A stretch of 64,000 nt of DNA from Antedon mediterranea (GCF_964355755.1 NC_092675.1:1741001-1805000); one strand, 5' to 3'; numbered from the stretch's first letter, positions 12,738 to 26,004 are shown. Numbers and translations: made by a program. Notes: generated from the letters alone by a model not told the origin.

Positions 12738-13174
12738 AGGCTAAGGAAAACACTTCTAGCTAAGTGAATAAAAAAATCTCATAGCTAAGTGAATACAAAA
12801 ATATCCTAGCTAAGTGAATACAATTTAAGTGAAATATTTAATATGTAAGGGAAATATTTCAATTAAGTGTGATTGATGAATACGGCCACTGGACGGTAAC
12901 ATTATGTATGGATTTCCTAGTAATAGAACATTGATTTTCATTTCCTACGCGGTGGTTTCATAATTGTAATATTTAGTTATAATTTATGGATAGTGGAGGT
13001 TGTTTACTCTGTTAATGCATTTACGATTTGAATGTGTGAATTAACTTGAAGCTTGTTTCCAAATTTACGCAACGCAACGACGTAAGCGCAACGCAATGAC
13101 CTAAGCGCAACTCAGCGACGTAATCGCAACGCAAGTGAATTGACCAATGACAAGCGACAGTTCGAATACTCATT

Positions 13175-13306
13175 GGTTCCCACTAGACACGGAACGCAAG
13201 TACGTAACGCAACGTAAGTAATTTGACCAATCAAATGCGATGAATGTGATTGGTAAACTTACTTGCGTTCCGTCTACGTCCTTGCGTTGCTTCCCAATAG
13301 GAACCA
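13175..13306. mobile_element. Fold-back element, relative of 12453-12620
   Basis: Ends GGTTCCCACTAG and ATAGGAACC with AACGCAAG / CTTGCGTT arms form one long imperfect palindrome around GATGAATGTGATTGG. The preceding 13060-13160 has repeated CGCAACGC motifs and looks like a broken second copy. Confidence 0.65.
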
Positions 13307-13309
13307 AGC

Positions 13310-15029
13310 ATAAGAGAACATTCTTTTGTTATTTTGGTTTAAATAAGTGAACATTTGGTTGTTGATTGTCTTTTTAAAAAAAAAGTCGAAGGTAGGGAGG
13401 TTTTTCCTTGAATTTGAGACATCTGACCGGGACGGACAATTATTGTTTTGTTGTGGCCCTTGTTGACTTACTTTATTCAACTTGTAAATTATCAATCTCA
13501 GTAGGCCTCAGTATTTCTATCTAACTTCGCCATTTCAGTACATCGGCAAGGAAAATAAATCGTCGGATAATCAATTTTAATATATTTTAAAAATTGGCAC
13601 CAATTTTAGCTGTTTGTTTGGTTTGTTTACGCACCTGACTCAGTACTGTATAATCATTCAGTATCTTGGAAGGTTCTATGAACCATCAGCGTTACATGAA
13701 TTACTTACTTACTTACAAACTTCAAACAAGATTACGGGTTGGCTAAAAATAATGTCACAACCATAATTCAATTCAATTCAATTCACATTTATTCACGTCC
13801 AGAAGACAAAAGTAACAAAAACAAAATGGCGAGTGATAATACAAGAAAATGGACGAAGGCAAATCCCAAAAAGATAAGAATCTTGTGACAGGATTGAAAA
13901 AAAAAAATATATAAATAAAGAAAATAAATTAATTAAACAATAAAGAAATAAAAAAATAAATATATATAAAACCAGTAGATAAAAGTTTGAATAATGTCAT
14001 TTGACGCTGTAGGCCTATAACGCTTTCCTAGACACGCTAGGATTTCGACTACATTAGAATTACATTAGAAGATAAGTATGTCAGTCATAACCAGACACTA
14101 GACAAAACGTATGCTCATAATTCTAACATTGAGCCTGTCGGTAATACTGCCGGATTATTATCTCTTTTCAACATCGAATTAAAGGATCATAGAGCGTAAA
14201 CTAGACAAAATCAAAATTCGTTCTCGGAAGCTTTAGCATTTTTCGGAGAATTAAAAAAAAAACACGTCTAGAGGTTAGTGCATTGTTCAAAGGAAGAAAA
14301 TAACATGAATAATAAATCACTAAATAAATCATTAAATCACTTTTTATTATTTGTATATGTTGTCATAGCAACAAAAGAACAACGTTTTCTTGAAGCTCCG
14401 GTTCACTAAATGACCTTTGAACCCTGTGTTTATATATGCTCAATCGTGATTCATAAGATAAATACATACAGCATACTGTCCAGTTGACATTCAGTACCGT
14501 ATTTAATACTCACTATACATTGGAACATGTTGTTAATATAATCATGCTAGTCTACGGCTAGGCCCTCCCTTCACGGACTTAAACCAGGCGACCGGTGAGT
14601 TTTTGTGAAATTAAAGATCGTTTTTCATATCATAATGTTTGCTACTGATACGCTGCTAAATGTGAAGTCTGAGGAATACTCTATTAGTATTAATACAATT
14701 AAATATTAGATTGTCAATATCGCAAACGACACTCTTCTGTTTACCTATATAGCTACCTTTATACGAATAGAACTTAAGTGTGATCTTAGACAGTGACAGG
14801 TTTGTGTCCCCTCCTCTCGTTCACTATGTTATGATATCCTATACATATTTCTATTCATACGAATATGCCTAATCTCAACGTATACCGTATAGTAAATAAT
14901 ACGATAGTTATAGGCCATATTTAACATTACTTTGGGGAAACTATCACATGCTTTTTAGATCGTGGTAGTTTCCGTTTAGACCTTACTCCTTTCGCTTTAG
15001 TGTGCGACCTTAGAAATTATAATAATACG
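13310..15029. other. Gene-free AT-rich stretch
   Basis: No supported gene. An ATTCA simple repeat beginning near 13768 followed by TTTATTCACGTCCAG looks like the reversed 3' tail of a non-LTR retroelement. The remainder shows only A/T-rich low complexity (for example 13895-13970). Confidence 0.45.
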
Positions 15030-15301
15030 TCCACATTTATATAGCGACCTTTTCATGAGTAATCATGCTCAAAGGCGGGTCATTTTTGGATCAAACACTA
15101 TGAAAACATACTCCGATAATGCAGCTAGTAATCAGCACAAAGTTGTGGCTTGATCTAACCGGTACCCATTTATACACCTGGGTGGAGAGAGGCAAACGTA
15201 AATAAAGTATCTTGATACAAGCAATGCGGCGAGAGTTGGATTCGAACCACGACCTCACGATCGGTAATCCAGCGTACTGCCAACACACTGCGCCACACGC
15301 C
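15030..15301 (-). mobile_element. tRNA-derived SINE, minus strand
   Basis: On the minus strand the head (15301 down to about 15232) has A box TGGCGCAGTGTG and B box GGTTCGAATCC. The body contains CACCCAGGTGTATAAATGGG, a core segment common in invertebrate deuterostome SINEs, and it ends near CGCTATATAAATGTGG. The tRNA-like head lacks a well-paired acceptor stem, so a SINE is preferred to a tRNA gene. Confidence 0.65.
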
Positions 15302-17165
15302 CTTACAGAACTTAATTAACCTACACACACGTACGTAATAGAAATGATATTCTCGACGTTACAAACATTTCTAATTACTGAAGAAGATGATAGATTATGA
15401 ATTTCAAGACGGTCATTAGTTATTCAACTCTCGGCTGTAGCAGACGTAGACTTCTTCTTAACGGTAGGATGTTGGACACCTAGAGGCTATCTAATGAAAT
15501 ATTAACACCTTCCAACCATCCAGGTCAATAACGTAAATCATAGCTATTTGAAACGTGATACAGATTAATAATGATAATATTTTACCTTTATATAATCAGG
15601 CACTAGAGGCATGTATGCGCCAATGTAATATTAAATTAGCAAATACGTTTTGAATTTCATTTTAGTTGTTGAATAAAATGATAATGATAAATTTGGACTT
15701 ATAAGTGCATAATGCATAAAGCCTCTATGCGCTTCACATAAAATAAAAGTAATCCATGAAAAAAAAAAAAAATAAATAAATAACAGTTTAAAAATAATAA
15801 ACAAATTAAATTATTAATATTAGTAAAAACAAGAGAACTAAAATAAAAAAAAAACTTTCACGTGATTTTTCTCCAACCTCCAATATCTAATTTACCTTGT
15901 TTCTAATGCAATTTTCGTATTTATACAAATCGTTCAAATGATGCTTTGTGCGCCCTCATTTATGATCTGAAATCGCTGTAAATAATAAATCTATAAATTA
16001 TTTGACTATTACATATATATGCGTTATCAATAAAACCGTCATTCCGTGTAGGCCTACACTGACACGCTCACTCAAACCACGCTGCGAGCTGAACTTAATC
16101 TTATCGCGTATTTACTGAAGTTCTAAATCTGGTTTATTTGTGCCATGCATACGTTTACGGAAATATCACAAGAACATATTCGAACATTATTTCCTTGATC
16201 TCGATCCTGATAAGAGGATGTGTTGTTGTCCAGTACTGTACTTTTTTCTTTAACCGGTAAGCATGTTATTTATGGTTCTTATTATAGGGAGTAGTGTATG
16301 TGATTAATGTGTTAGATAAGTATATGCTAGACAAAGTCTAGATTACATTAGAGGGTTTATATTTATAGGCCACCGAATACTTCTTCGCCAAACTACCGTA
16401 GCTCATACGTACGTTATCGTTAGCATTAATGCTAGTTAATTAATTAAAATTCCGGATTTAAAATAGGACTATATCAGTATATTTCAAAAGGCAAATTAAT
16501 GAAAACATGACAATGCTGTAGAAGGCACAAAAATAAGCAACATCAAAACAACAGTAGGCCTACAGTAACAGCAAGAAAAGAACATTACAGATTCGGGTAA
16601 CATAACAACTGATCTACCACTTCCACAGTGTAAGTCAAGCCATGACTGTAATTGTTAAATATTTTAACTCACGCTTTCTGCTTTTTATTGTTTTATTGCA
16701 GTTTTATACCTTTTTATCTCCATTTTATGTGTATTGTTCTTGTTGTCTTGTGTACATATGTTGACAATGAGTTTGACCAAATAAATGAATGAATGTATAT
16801 AATAATATATAATATATCAGTATTTTATAAACTTATGATTTTATTCAGAATAATTCTTTATAATTAAGCAATATTGTTTTTATATATTCACCATCTGTTG
16901 GGTATGATAAGAGATAGCACAGCGTGTAGGTATTTAACAATGCACTATCCACAACAATCATTACCTTTTAGCCTTTATCAATTATTAAAGAGTATAATAA
17001 TTCAATATACACACATTATAAACTGGCGGTGTGAATTGAATTTTTTTAATAGAATATTAAGTGGCTTGTTTTAACGCAAGTCTGGCAGCACTCAGGAAAG
17101 GAAGCTGAACAGGTTTTACATTTTGCATTTACTATTTCCTATGTACTTCCTTTACAGCTGCTAGC
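15302..17165. other. Gene-free stretch with a retroelement-like tail
   Basis: No supported exon. Around 16620-16800 a T-rich segment ending GACCAAATAAATGAATGAATG resembles the 3' end and microsatellite tail of a non-LTR retrotransposon. Low-complexity A-rich tracts occur at 15758-15850. Confidence 0.4.
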
Positions 17166-17336
17166 TAAAGCCCTGTCTACACTATCAAACTAGTTTGACA
17201 ACAAAAAGTGTGAATTAGTGCCCAAATATGGTAGTGATGTGCCCAAATATGGTAGTGATATGACATCATCATGTCCATACATAGGCACATCACATTGTTT
17301 TGTCACATGAAGTTTGATAGTGTAAACAGAGCTTTA
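17166..17336 (+). mobile_element. MITE family A copy 2
   Basis: Left end TAAAGCCCTGTCTACACTAT, two CCCAAATATGGTAGTGAT modules, and right end TTGATAGTGTAAACAGAGCTTTA. The left and right ends are inverted complements. Confidence 0.85.
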
Positions 17337-17842
17337 GGCCTAATGTGTACAATTGGAGAATAGGAATTCCATTTCAGACATAATTTTCCCTTCACTTCTT
17401 GCACGCGAATAACCCAGGACATAGGTAACAACAAGCATAATTTAAGTAATTTAAGTCAACATAGTAATGCAAAATAAGATTGACATTATGATTTTAAAGG
17501 GTCATAATTCCAAATGTATTCATCGTCATATTACAATCTTCACAAAATTATAATTATGCCCTTTGCTACCATTGGGACCTTATCAGCTCAAAACGAAATA
17601 CGGGTAAATAAATAATAATTGTTATTATAATGTGACGTCATGAATGATTTCCATGAGAATAATATTACTTAACAGTTACCAACAATCCGGTATACAGAAA
17701 TTTTTCAATATAAACATATATAAATGATCGATTTATACAATACTGTACTGTAAAATTAATTATTATTATTTAGTATATTTTTAATAAAATAATTGCGTAG
17801 TGCAAAACAAAAACATCATTATCCGGTAGGGAATATAAACTT

Positions 17843-18088
17843 AAAGATGTATTGTCTCTCGGAAAAAATATGTTAATGTTACATAATAGTTTGATCCAAA
17901 AAAAATATTTACCTTAAAAAACTCAAATTTAAAGCAAATAATAGTCAAATTAATTGGCTGAGAGTCAATTGGTTTTTAGTTAAATTTAACAGTTCACTTT
18001 GTCTTTTTATAAGTGAAAACATTTTTTATTGGACTATTAAAGTCTGATTTTATTAATCTTCATTTTTCATGATTTTGAGGGACCAAAC
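17843..18088. mobile_element. MITE family B copy 2
   Basis: Starts AAAGATGTATTGTCTCTCGG and shares the interior segments GGCTGAGAGTCAATTGG and TTTGTCTTTTTATAAGTG with the copy at 9.8-10.2 kb. The right end (TTTTGAGGGACCAAACAC) is diverged. Confidence 0.55.
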
Positions 18089-18389
18089 ACAAATTTTCAA
18101 ATATGATGGAATCGGCAATAAATGAGTCGCTGTATGGTGTCAGACCGACAGAACCCGCCTATGTAAAGTCCCAACCCATTGTCTGTCTTGAAAATATAAC
18201 ACTATGAACATCCGTTTCGCATGCGTGTCGGTCGTATGTTTCTATAGATAAGCGGTATGCCTAAAGCCTTGCGGAGGGTGCGGTTCGTAAGAAGCCAAGG
18301 TGTGCCATCAAGTGCAGTAAATCCAATGACCGGTGGACCGGTTGTAGTCGTCACAACAATTTCGACTTTTCCGGTGACCATCAAGAGCA

Positions 18390-18556
18390 GTGGCGTAACG
18401 CAGAGGCCTGAGCTGGCCCCTGGCTTCCTCTGGGTGTTTTTAGCCCCTTTCGACATATTTTAATGCCTGTTTTTTCCTCTGGACACTGCTCAGATCCCTA
18501 TAAAATCCGGGGCCCCTGGGTTTAGCCAGTGAGCGCTCATAGCCGTTACGCTGTGC
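18390..18556. mobile_element. Dispersed element, inverted relative at 54.5 kb
   Basis: Starts AGTGGCGTAACGCAGAGGCC and ends GCTCATAGCCGTTACGCTG, so GCGTAACG is inverted at the ends. The central TTTCGACATATTTTAATGCC matches, in the opposite orientation, sequence near 54570-54600. It is a non-autonomous DNA-transposon-like repeat and carries short ORFs on both strands that are artefacts. Confidence 0.55.
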
Positions 18557-20200
18557 AAGAGTCTTTACGAAGTTCGAAGTGTCAGATGTTACTGAAATGA
18601 TTTTCATTTACGTAAACCCGGCATATTTAAACAGAGTACGTCCTAAATTTAAGAAAACATAATACATTACAAATATATTTCTTTTAATTAATTTTACGTT
18701 TGTTGTTTAGCACTGTTCTTTAATACATTATTCAAACAGGCCGTGTTGGCATGAAAAAATCACTGATATTAACACATGCGTAACATACGTTCAAGACATC
18801 ATAAGATAAGATATCGATAGCAGATTAAAATTCATTTAAGAAGGAAATGTAGACAGTCACACCTAATAACATATTCTTGCGGTAATGGTTCAATAACATA
18901 TTCTTGCGGTAATGGTTCAATAACATATTCTTGCGGTAATGGTTCTATGATTTTTATACACATTTTTTCGTGATGCCGTGGTCCGAGCGAGTCCAACCTC
19001 TTCGGTCAAAATCGGAGCGCGGCCTTTTTAATGGCTTATACCATCACGCCTAGCTAACTATAGTCTGACATTTAATAAAGATGGAAGAACTGGCTTAATT
19101 GAATAAATGTTATAAAATAATGAAAGCTATAGAATGCGAGTACATTCACAATATTTACATGTGGGAGGTGAAACTTCCATCGTCCAAGCACACTCAGTAG
19201 GTACATTAAGTTACTGAGTAAACTAGAAATTGTATTTAGGGTTGCCTTCGTTGTCATTAGGTACACGTCACCGTCGAGGGAACACTATTCAACGCTGTTT
19301 ATGTTTCCATAGTAATAGATATGATAGATAAGTAACTGTTACTTAGAAATATTAATTACCGTGACCGCAAAAGTGATATGCCTTCTTTTTTGCATGTGAT
19401 TATTAAATATTTAGTCAAATGTTCTATTAATCAGTGAGCTTATTATTCGAGCTTCACTTAGAATTCTCTAAAATGTTTTCTAGTCTATAGCTAATGGGTA
19501 CCTGGTATAGGTCAAACACAACTGCGCTGATACTGGCTGCAACATTTAATGGGAGTATGTTTCCAGACGTGTTTGATATATATATGACTGGGGTAATAAT
19601 GTGAAGCGCTTAGAGGCTTGCTCCAAGTCTGTATTCATTGTCTTTTTTATTTAATTTTTTTTATTTCGATTTTTGTCTTTTTTTAACTTTTTACTAAAAT
19701 TAAGACAAAATCCGTCTGGAACTCAGACTAAGAGGCTTTATGTAAGCTAAGATCGACGTATTTAATATTATAATATTTATTTGGTAGGCCTATCTTAAAT
19801 ATTTGATATTATATTTATTAGAAATTGACACGTACTGATATTAGAGTAATTTTTTTTTCAACAAAAAAGTGTAGTAAGGTCCCGGTAGACCTTACAAAAA
19901 AGGCTGCGTGTTGAAATAAAACCAAACGTGCTTACGATTTCCCCCTTGGGTACAGTAGTTATTTCTTCGGGGAATATGTATACAATAGTATGTGAGACTT
20001 GGCAAGGTTAAGGCCCACTTTTATCATTCTTCTAAACGGAATATTCCAATGTAAATGATGATCAACATTTCAGCATAAGAAACATGGAGGTTAGCTTGAA
20101 TTCATGTTACGACTTATAGAGGAACTTATTTTACCAGGAAGACTTTATATGGAGTTTATAAACACACTGGGCGTACACCAAAGAAAACGGTTTCGTAGTA
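18557..20200. other. Gene-free stretch with a 27-bp x3 repeat
   Basis: No exon recognised. Three direct copies of the 27-bp unit AATAACATATTCTTGCGGTA + ATGGTTC lie at about 18865-18947. The rest is AT-rich without further visible structure. Confidence 0.55.
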
Positions 20201-20209
20201 ACTGTATTT

Positions 20210-21990
20210 TTAGTGTATAGAGTGTTTTTAATCGGTATAGAGTATAGAGTGTTTTTGCTCGGTATAGAGTGTAGAGTGTTTTTGATCGGTATAGAGTATA
20301 GAGTGTTTTTGATCGGTATAGAGTATAGAGTGTTTTTGATCGGTATAGAGTGTAGAGTGTTTTTGATCGGTATAGAGTATAGAGTGTTTTTGATCGGTAT
20401 AGAGTATAGAGTGTTTTTGATCGGTAGGTATAGAGTATAGAGTGTTTTTGATCGGTATAGAGTATAGAGTGTTTTTGATCGGTATAGAGTATAGGTGTTT
20501 TTGATCGGTATAGAGTATAGAGTGTTTTTGATCGGTATAGTGTATAGAGTGATTTTGATCGGTATAGAGTATAGAGTGTTTTTGATCGGTATAGAGTATA
20601 GAGTGTTTTTGATCGGTATAGAGTATAGAGTGTTTTTGATCGGTATAGAGTGTAGAGTGTTTTTGATCGGTATAGAGTATAGAGTGTTTTTGATCGGTAT
20701 AGAGTATAGAGTGTTTTTGATCGGTATAGAGTATAGAGTGTTTTTGATCGGTATAGAGTATAGAGTGTTTTTGATCGGTATAGAGTATAGAGTGTTTTTG
20801 ATCGGTATAGAGTATAGAGTGTTTTTGATCGGTATAGAGTATAGAGTGTTTTTGATCGGTATAGAGTATAGAGTGTTTTTGATCGGTATAGAGTATAGAG
20901 TGTTTTTGATCGGTATAGAGTATAGAGTGTTTTTGATCGGTATAGTGTATAGAGTGATTTTGATCGGTATAGAGTATAGAGTGTTTTTGATCGGTATAGA
21001 GTATAGAGTGTTTTTGATCGGTATAGTGTATAGAGTGATTTTGATCGGTATAGAGTATAGAGTGTTTTTGATCGGTATAGAGTATAGAGTGTTTTTGATC
21101 GGTATAGTGTATAGAGTGTTTTTGATCGGTATAGTGTATAGAGTGTTTTTGATCGGTATAGAGTATAGAGTGTTTTTGATCGGTATAGTGTATAGAGTGA
21201 TTTTGATCGGTATAGAGTATAGAGTGTTTTTGATCGGTATAGAGTATAGAGTGTTTTTGATCGGTATAGAGTATAGAGTGTTTTTGATCGGTATAGTGTA
21301 TAGAGTGATTTTGATCGGTATAGAGTATAGAGTGTTTTTGATCGGTATAGAGTATAGAGTGTTTTTGATCGGTATAGTGTATAGAGTGATTTTCATCGGT
21401 ATAGAGTATAGAGTGTTTTTGATCGGTATAGAGTATAGAGTGTTTTTGATCGGTATAGAGTATAGAGTGATTTTGATCGGTATAGAGTATAGAGTGTTTT
21501 TGATCGGTATAGTGTATAGAGTGATTTTGATCGGTATAGAGTATAGAGTGTTTTTGATCGGTATAGAGTATAGAGTATTTTTGATACCGCGGTATAGAGT
21601 GTAGAGTGTTTTTGATCGGTATAGAGTGTTTTTGATCGGTATAGAGTGTTTTTGATCGGTATAGAGTATAGAGTGTTTTTGATCGGTATAGAGTATAGAG
21701 TGTTTTTGATCGGTATAGAGTATAGAGTGTTTTTGATCGGTATAGAGTATAGAGTGTTTTTGATCGGTATAGAGTATAGAGTGTTTTTGATCGGTATAGA
21801 GTATACGGTGTTTTTGATCGGTATAGAGTATAGAGTGTTTTTGATCGGTATAGAGTGTAGAGTGTTTTTGATCGGTATAGAGTGTAGAGTGTTTTTGATC
21901 GGTATAGAGTATAGAGTGTTTTTGATCGGTATTGAGTATAGAGTGTTTTTGATCGGTATAGAGTATAGAGTGTTTTTGATCGGTATAGAG
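20210..21990. repeat. 27-bp minisatellite, about 65 copies
   Basis: Unit: GGTATAGAGTATAGAGTGTT followed by TTTGATC. Common variants are GAGTGTAGAG, GTGTATAGAG and GTGATTTTG. Because 27 is a multiple of three and the unit lacks stops in some frames, long ORFs run on both strands (up to 643 codons on -, repeating LYSIPIKNT; up to 369 on +, repeating GIEYRVFLI). No introns, signal peptide or non-repeat domain accompany them, so they are treated as non-coding. Irregular copies at 20425, 20495 and 21590-21650 break the period. Confidence 0.95.
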
Positions 21991-22079
21991 ATGACCTATA
22001 TCAACAACAGAAACAGAAAAATTTGTGTTGAAGGGGGAAATTCCCTTGAACAAAATGTCCATATTTTTCCATGAATTAG

Positions 22080-22430
22080 TACTGATGACACGATTTTTTA
22101 GTTTCAGTTGTTGGTGTGGTGCCTTGTAGGCCTATTAATGATAATCGAGCAGTAGTACTAGTGAATCTTAAACAGTATGATTGAGCACGTTATTACGTGT
22201 AGGCCTAATGAATATAAATCACTGGGTGAATACACGAAGTAGTTGTGACGAGAATTAATGCAACAACCAGCTTCTTCGATAAATTAATACATTTAATAAT
22301 AATCATAAGCCGTTGGCTATATAAGTATCTGTAGGCCTACGATTACGGAGGAACAAGTAACTTTTTGAAGCCATTATTGATTGATTGTGGTAAATGCATG
22401 GTTGGTGTTGTCTGACAACAATGTTTTTCC
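22080..22430. other. Spacer between repeat arrays
   Basis: About 350 bases of AT-rich DNA between the 27-bp array and the family B copy. Nothing recognisable beyond scattered TAGGCCTA words. Confidence 0.4.
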
Positions 22431-22432
22431 CG

Positions 22433-22626
22433 CTAAAGATGTAATTTCCATGAAAAATGAAGATTAATTAAATCAGACTTTGAATATGGTATTTTGTAGT
22501 TTTAATAAAGTTAATGACTTCCATATAGAATAATGTTTTCACTTATAAAATAACATAATAATAATAAACATAATAAAAAAATCCATTGGCTGGCATATTT
22601 TTTCAGAGGCACAATACATCTTAAAG
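22433..22626 (-). mobile_element. MITE family B copy 3
   Basis: The right end GGCACAATACATCTTAAAG is the inverted form of the family B left end. The interior has TTTTCACTTATAAAATAAC, the complement of the TTATAAGTGAAAA segment in the 17.8 kb copy. Confidence 0.55.
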
Positions 22627-22832
22627 TCTCAATTAACGATAGAATTATTTTGACAAGTGACAATCAATCTTTAATCCTTTTTTTAGACTGATTATTGATA
22701 TTAATATGTGCAGTCGTTGTGTACCGAGGAAGTGGTATTCTTTTGACAGTATGTATTGGCTTAAGGTAGGACATTTTTCATTGAACAACAACAATAAGGC
22801 TAATTAATTGTGTTAAAAAAAGAACTATATTA

Positions 22833-25800
22833 CTTATCACTCATGCGCCTGGGTGGTCATCCTCACGCAGTGGGCCGAGTTATCACTCATGCGCCTAGGT
22901 GGTCATCCTCACGCAGTGGACCGAGTTATCACTCATGCGCCTGGGTGGTCATCATCCTCACACAGTGGGCCGAGTTATCACTCATGCGCCTGGGTGGTCA
23001 TCCTCACACAGTGGGCCGAGTTATCACTCATGCGCCTGGGTGGTCATCATCCTCACACAGTGGGCCGAGTTATCACTCATGCGCCTGGGTGGTCATCATC
23101 CTCACACAGTGGGTCGAGTTATCACTCATGCGCCTGGGTGGTCATCATCCTCACACAGTGGGCCGAGTTATCACTCATGCGCCTGGGTGGTCATCCTCAC
23201 GCAGTGGACCGAGTTATCACTAATGCGCCTGGGTGGTCATCATCCTCACACAGTGGGCCGAGTTATCACTCATGCGCCTGGGTGGTCATCATCCTCACAC
23301 AGTGGGCCGAGTTATTACTCATGCGCCTGGGTGATCATCCTCACACAGTGGGCCGAGTTATCACTCATGCGTCTGGGTGGTCATCATCCTCACACAGTGG
23401 GCCGAGTTATCACTCATGCGCCTAGGTGGTCATCCTCACACAGTGGGCCGAGTTATCACTCATGCGCCTGTGTGTTCATCCTCACACAGTGGGCCGAGTT
23501 ATCACTCATGCGCCTAGGTGGTCATCCTCACGCAGTGGACCGAGTTATCACTCATGCGCCTGGGTGGTCATCATCCTCACACAGTGGGCCGAGTTATCAC
23601 TCATGCGCCTGGGTGGTCATCATCCTCACACAGTGGGCCGAGTTATTACTCATGCGCCTGGGTGATCATCCTCACACAGTGGGCCGAGTTATCACTCATG
23701 CGCCTGGGTGGTCATCCTCACACAGTGGGCCGAGTTATCACTCATGCGCCTGGGTGGTCATCATCCTCACACAGTGGGCCGAGTTATCACTCATGCGCCT
23801 GGGTGGTCATCATCCTCACACAGTCGGCCGAGTTATCACTCATGCGCCTGGGTGGTCATCATCCTCACACAGTGGGCCGAGTTATCACTCATGCGCCTGG
23901 GTGGTCATCCTCACACAGTGGGCCGAGTTATCACTCATGCGCCTGGGTGATCATCATCCTCACACAGTGGGCCGAGTTATCACTCATGCGCCTGGGTGGT
24001 CATCATCCTCACACAGTGGGCCGAGTTATCACTCATGCGCCTGGGTGGTCATCATCCTCACACAGTGGGTCGAGTTATCACTCATGCGCCTGGGTGGTCA
24101 TCATCCTCACACAGTGGGCCGAGTTATCACTCATGCGCCTGGGTGGTCATCCTCACACAGTGGGCCGAGTTATCACTCATGAGCCTGGGTGGTCATCATC
24201 CTCACACAGTGGGCCGAGTTATCACTCATGCGCCTGGGTGGTCATCATCCTCACACAGTGGGTCGAGTTATCACTCATGCGCCTGGGTGGTCATCCTCAC
24301 ACAGTGGGCCGAGTTATCACTCATGAGCCTGGGTGGTCATCATCCTCACACAGTGGGCCGAGTTATCACTCATGCGCCTGGGTGGTCATCCTCACACAGT
24401 GGGCCGAGTTATCACTCATGCGCCTAGGTGGTCATCCTCACATAGTGGGCCGAGTTATCACTCATGCGCCTTAGTGATCATCCTCACACAGTGGGCCGAG
24501 TTATCACTCATGCGCCTGGGTGGTCATCCTCACACAGTTGGCCGAGTTATCACTCATGCGCCTGGGTGATCATCCTCACTCAGTGGACCGAGTTATCACT
24601 CATGCGCCTGGGTGATCATCCTCACACAGTGGGCCGAGTTATCACTCATGCGCCTAGGTGATCATCCTCACACAGTGGGCCGAGTTATCACTCATGCGCC
24701 TGGGTGGTCATCATCCTCACACAGTGGGCCGAGTTATCACTCATGCGCCTGGGTGGTCATCGTCCTCACACAGTGGGCTGAGTTATCACTCATGCGCCTG
24801 GGTGGTCATCATCCTCACACAGTGGGCCGAGTTATCACTCATGCGCCTGGATGGTCATCATCCTCACACAGTGGGCCGAGTTATCACTCATGCGCCTGGG
24901 TGGTCATCCTCACACAGTGGGCCGAGTAAACACTCATGCGCCTGGGTGGTCATCCTCACACAGTGGGCCGAGTTATCACACATGCGCCTGGGTGGTCATC
25001 ATCCTCACACAGTGGGCCGAGTTATCACTCATGCGCCTGGGTGGTCATCCTCACACAGTGGGCCGAGTTATCACTCATGCGCCTGGGTGGTCATCCTCAC
25101 ACAGTGGGCCGAGTTATCACTCATGCGCCTGGGTTGTCATCCTCACACAGTGGGCCGAGTTATCACTCATGCGCCTAGGTGGTCATCCTCACATAGTGGG
25201 CCGAGTTATCACTCATGCGCCTTAGTGATCATCCTCACACAGTGGGCCGAGTTATCACTCATGCGCCTGGGTGGTCATCCTCACACAGTGGGCCGAGTTA
25301 TCACTCATGCGCCTGGGTGATCATCCTCACTCAGTGGACCGAGTTATCACTCATGCGCCTGGGTGATCATCCTCACACAGTGGGCCGAGTTATCACTCAT
25401 GCGCCTAGGTGATCATCCTCACACAGTGGGCCGAGTTATCACTCATGCGCCTGGGTGGTCATCATCCTCACACAGTGGGCCGAGTTATCACTCATGCGCC
25501 TGGGTGGTCATCGTCCTCACACAGTGGGCTGAGTTATCACTCATGCGCCTGGGTGGTCATCATCCTCACACAGTGGGCCGAGTTATCACTCATGCGCCTG
25601 GATGGTCATCATCCTCACACAGTGGGCCGAGTTATCACTCATGCGCCTGGGTGGTCATCCTCACACAGTGGGCCGAGTAAACACTCATGCGCCTGGGTGG
25701 TCATCCTCACACAGTGGGCCGAGTTATCACTCATGCGCCTGGGTGGTCATCATCCTCACACAGTGGGCCGAGTTATCACTCATGCGCCTGGGTGGTCATC

Positions 25801-26004
25801 CTCACACAGTGGGCCGAGTTATCACTCATGCGCCTGGGTGGTCATCCTCACACAGTGGGCCGAGTTATCACTCATGCGCCTGGGTGGTCATCCTCACACA
25901 GTGGGCCGAGTTATCACTCATGCGCCTGGGTGGACATCCTCACACAGTGGGCCGAGTTATCACTCATGCGCCTGGGTGGTCATCCTCACACAGTGGGCCG
26001 AGTT
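22833..26004. repeat. 46/49-bp minisatellite, 3.2 kb
   Basis: Roughly 66 copies of GTTATCACTCATGCGCCTGG + GTGGTCATCCTCACACAGTG + GGCCGA (46 bp). Many units carry an extra ATC (TCATCATCCTC, 49 bp). The order of 46- and 49-bp units and point variants (for example CCTTAGTGATC at 24470 and 25221, GAGTAAACAC at 24925 and 25675) repeats with a 751-bp offset, showing a recent block duplication. Several overlapping ORFs exist only because the unit is stop-poor. The array ends about 390 bases before the first sialyltransferase coding exon. Confidence 0.95.

Noticed and set aside
15232-15301. tRNA gene on the minus strand
   Set aside because: A and B boxes are present, but acceptor-stem pairing is poor and a SINE core follows directly, so it is a tRNA-derived SINE head.
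18202-18463. Overlapping ORFs of 84 and 68 codons on opposite strands
   Set aside because: They lie over a dispersed TIR-bounded repeat. No family resemblance and no splice context.
20131-22062. 643-codon ORF on the minus strand across the 27-bp array
   Set aside because: It consists almost wholly of a 9-residue repeat dictated by the DNA period. It has no domain or splice evidence and is open on the opposite strand as well.
22899-24182. 427-codon ORF (and about 15 others) in the 46/49-bp array
   Set aside because: Overlapping frames all stay open because the unit lacks stops. Starts occur at every ATG in the repeat. No unique protein sequence.
22833-26004. CRISPR-like array of regularly spaced repeats
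   Set aside because: Units are contiguous with no unique spacers, and the DNA is animal with introns. It is a minisatellite.
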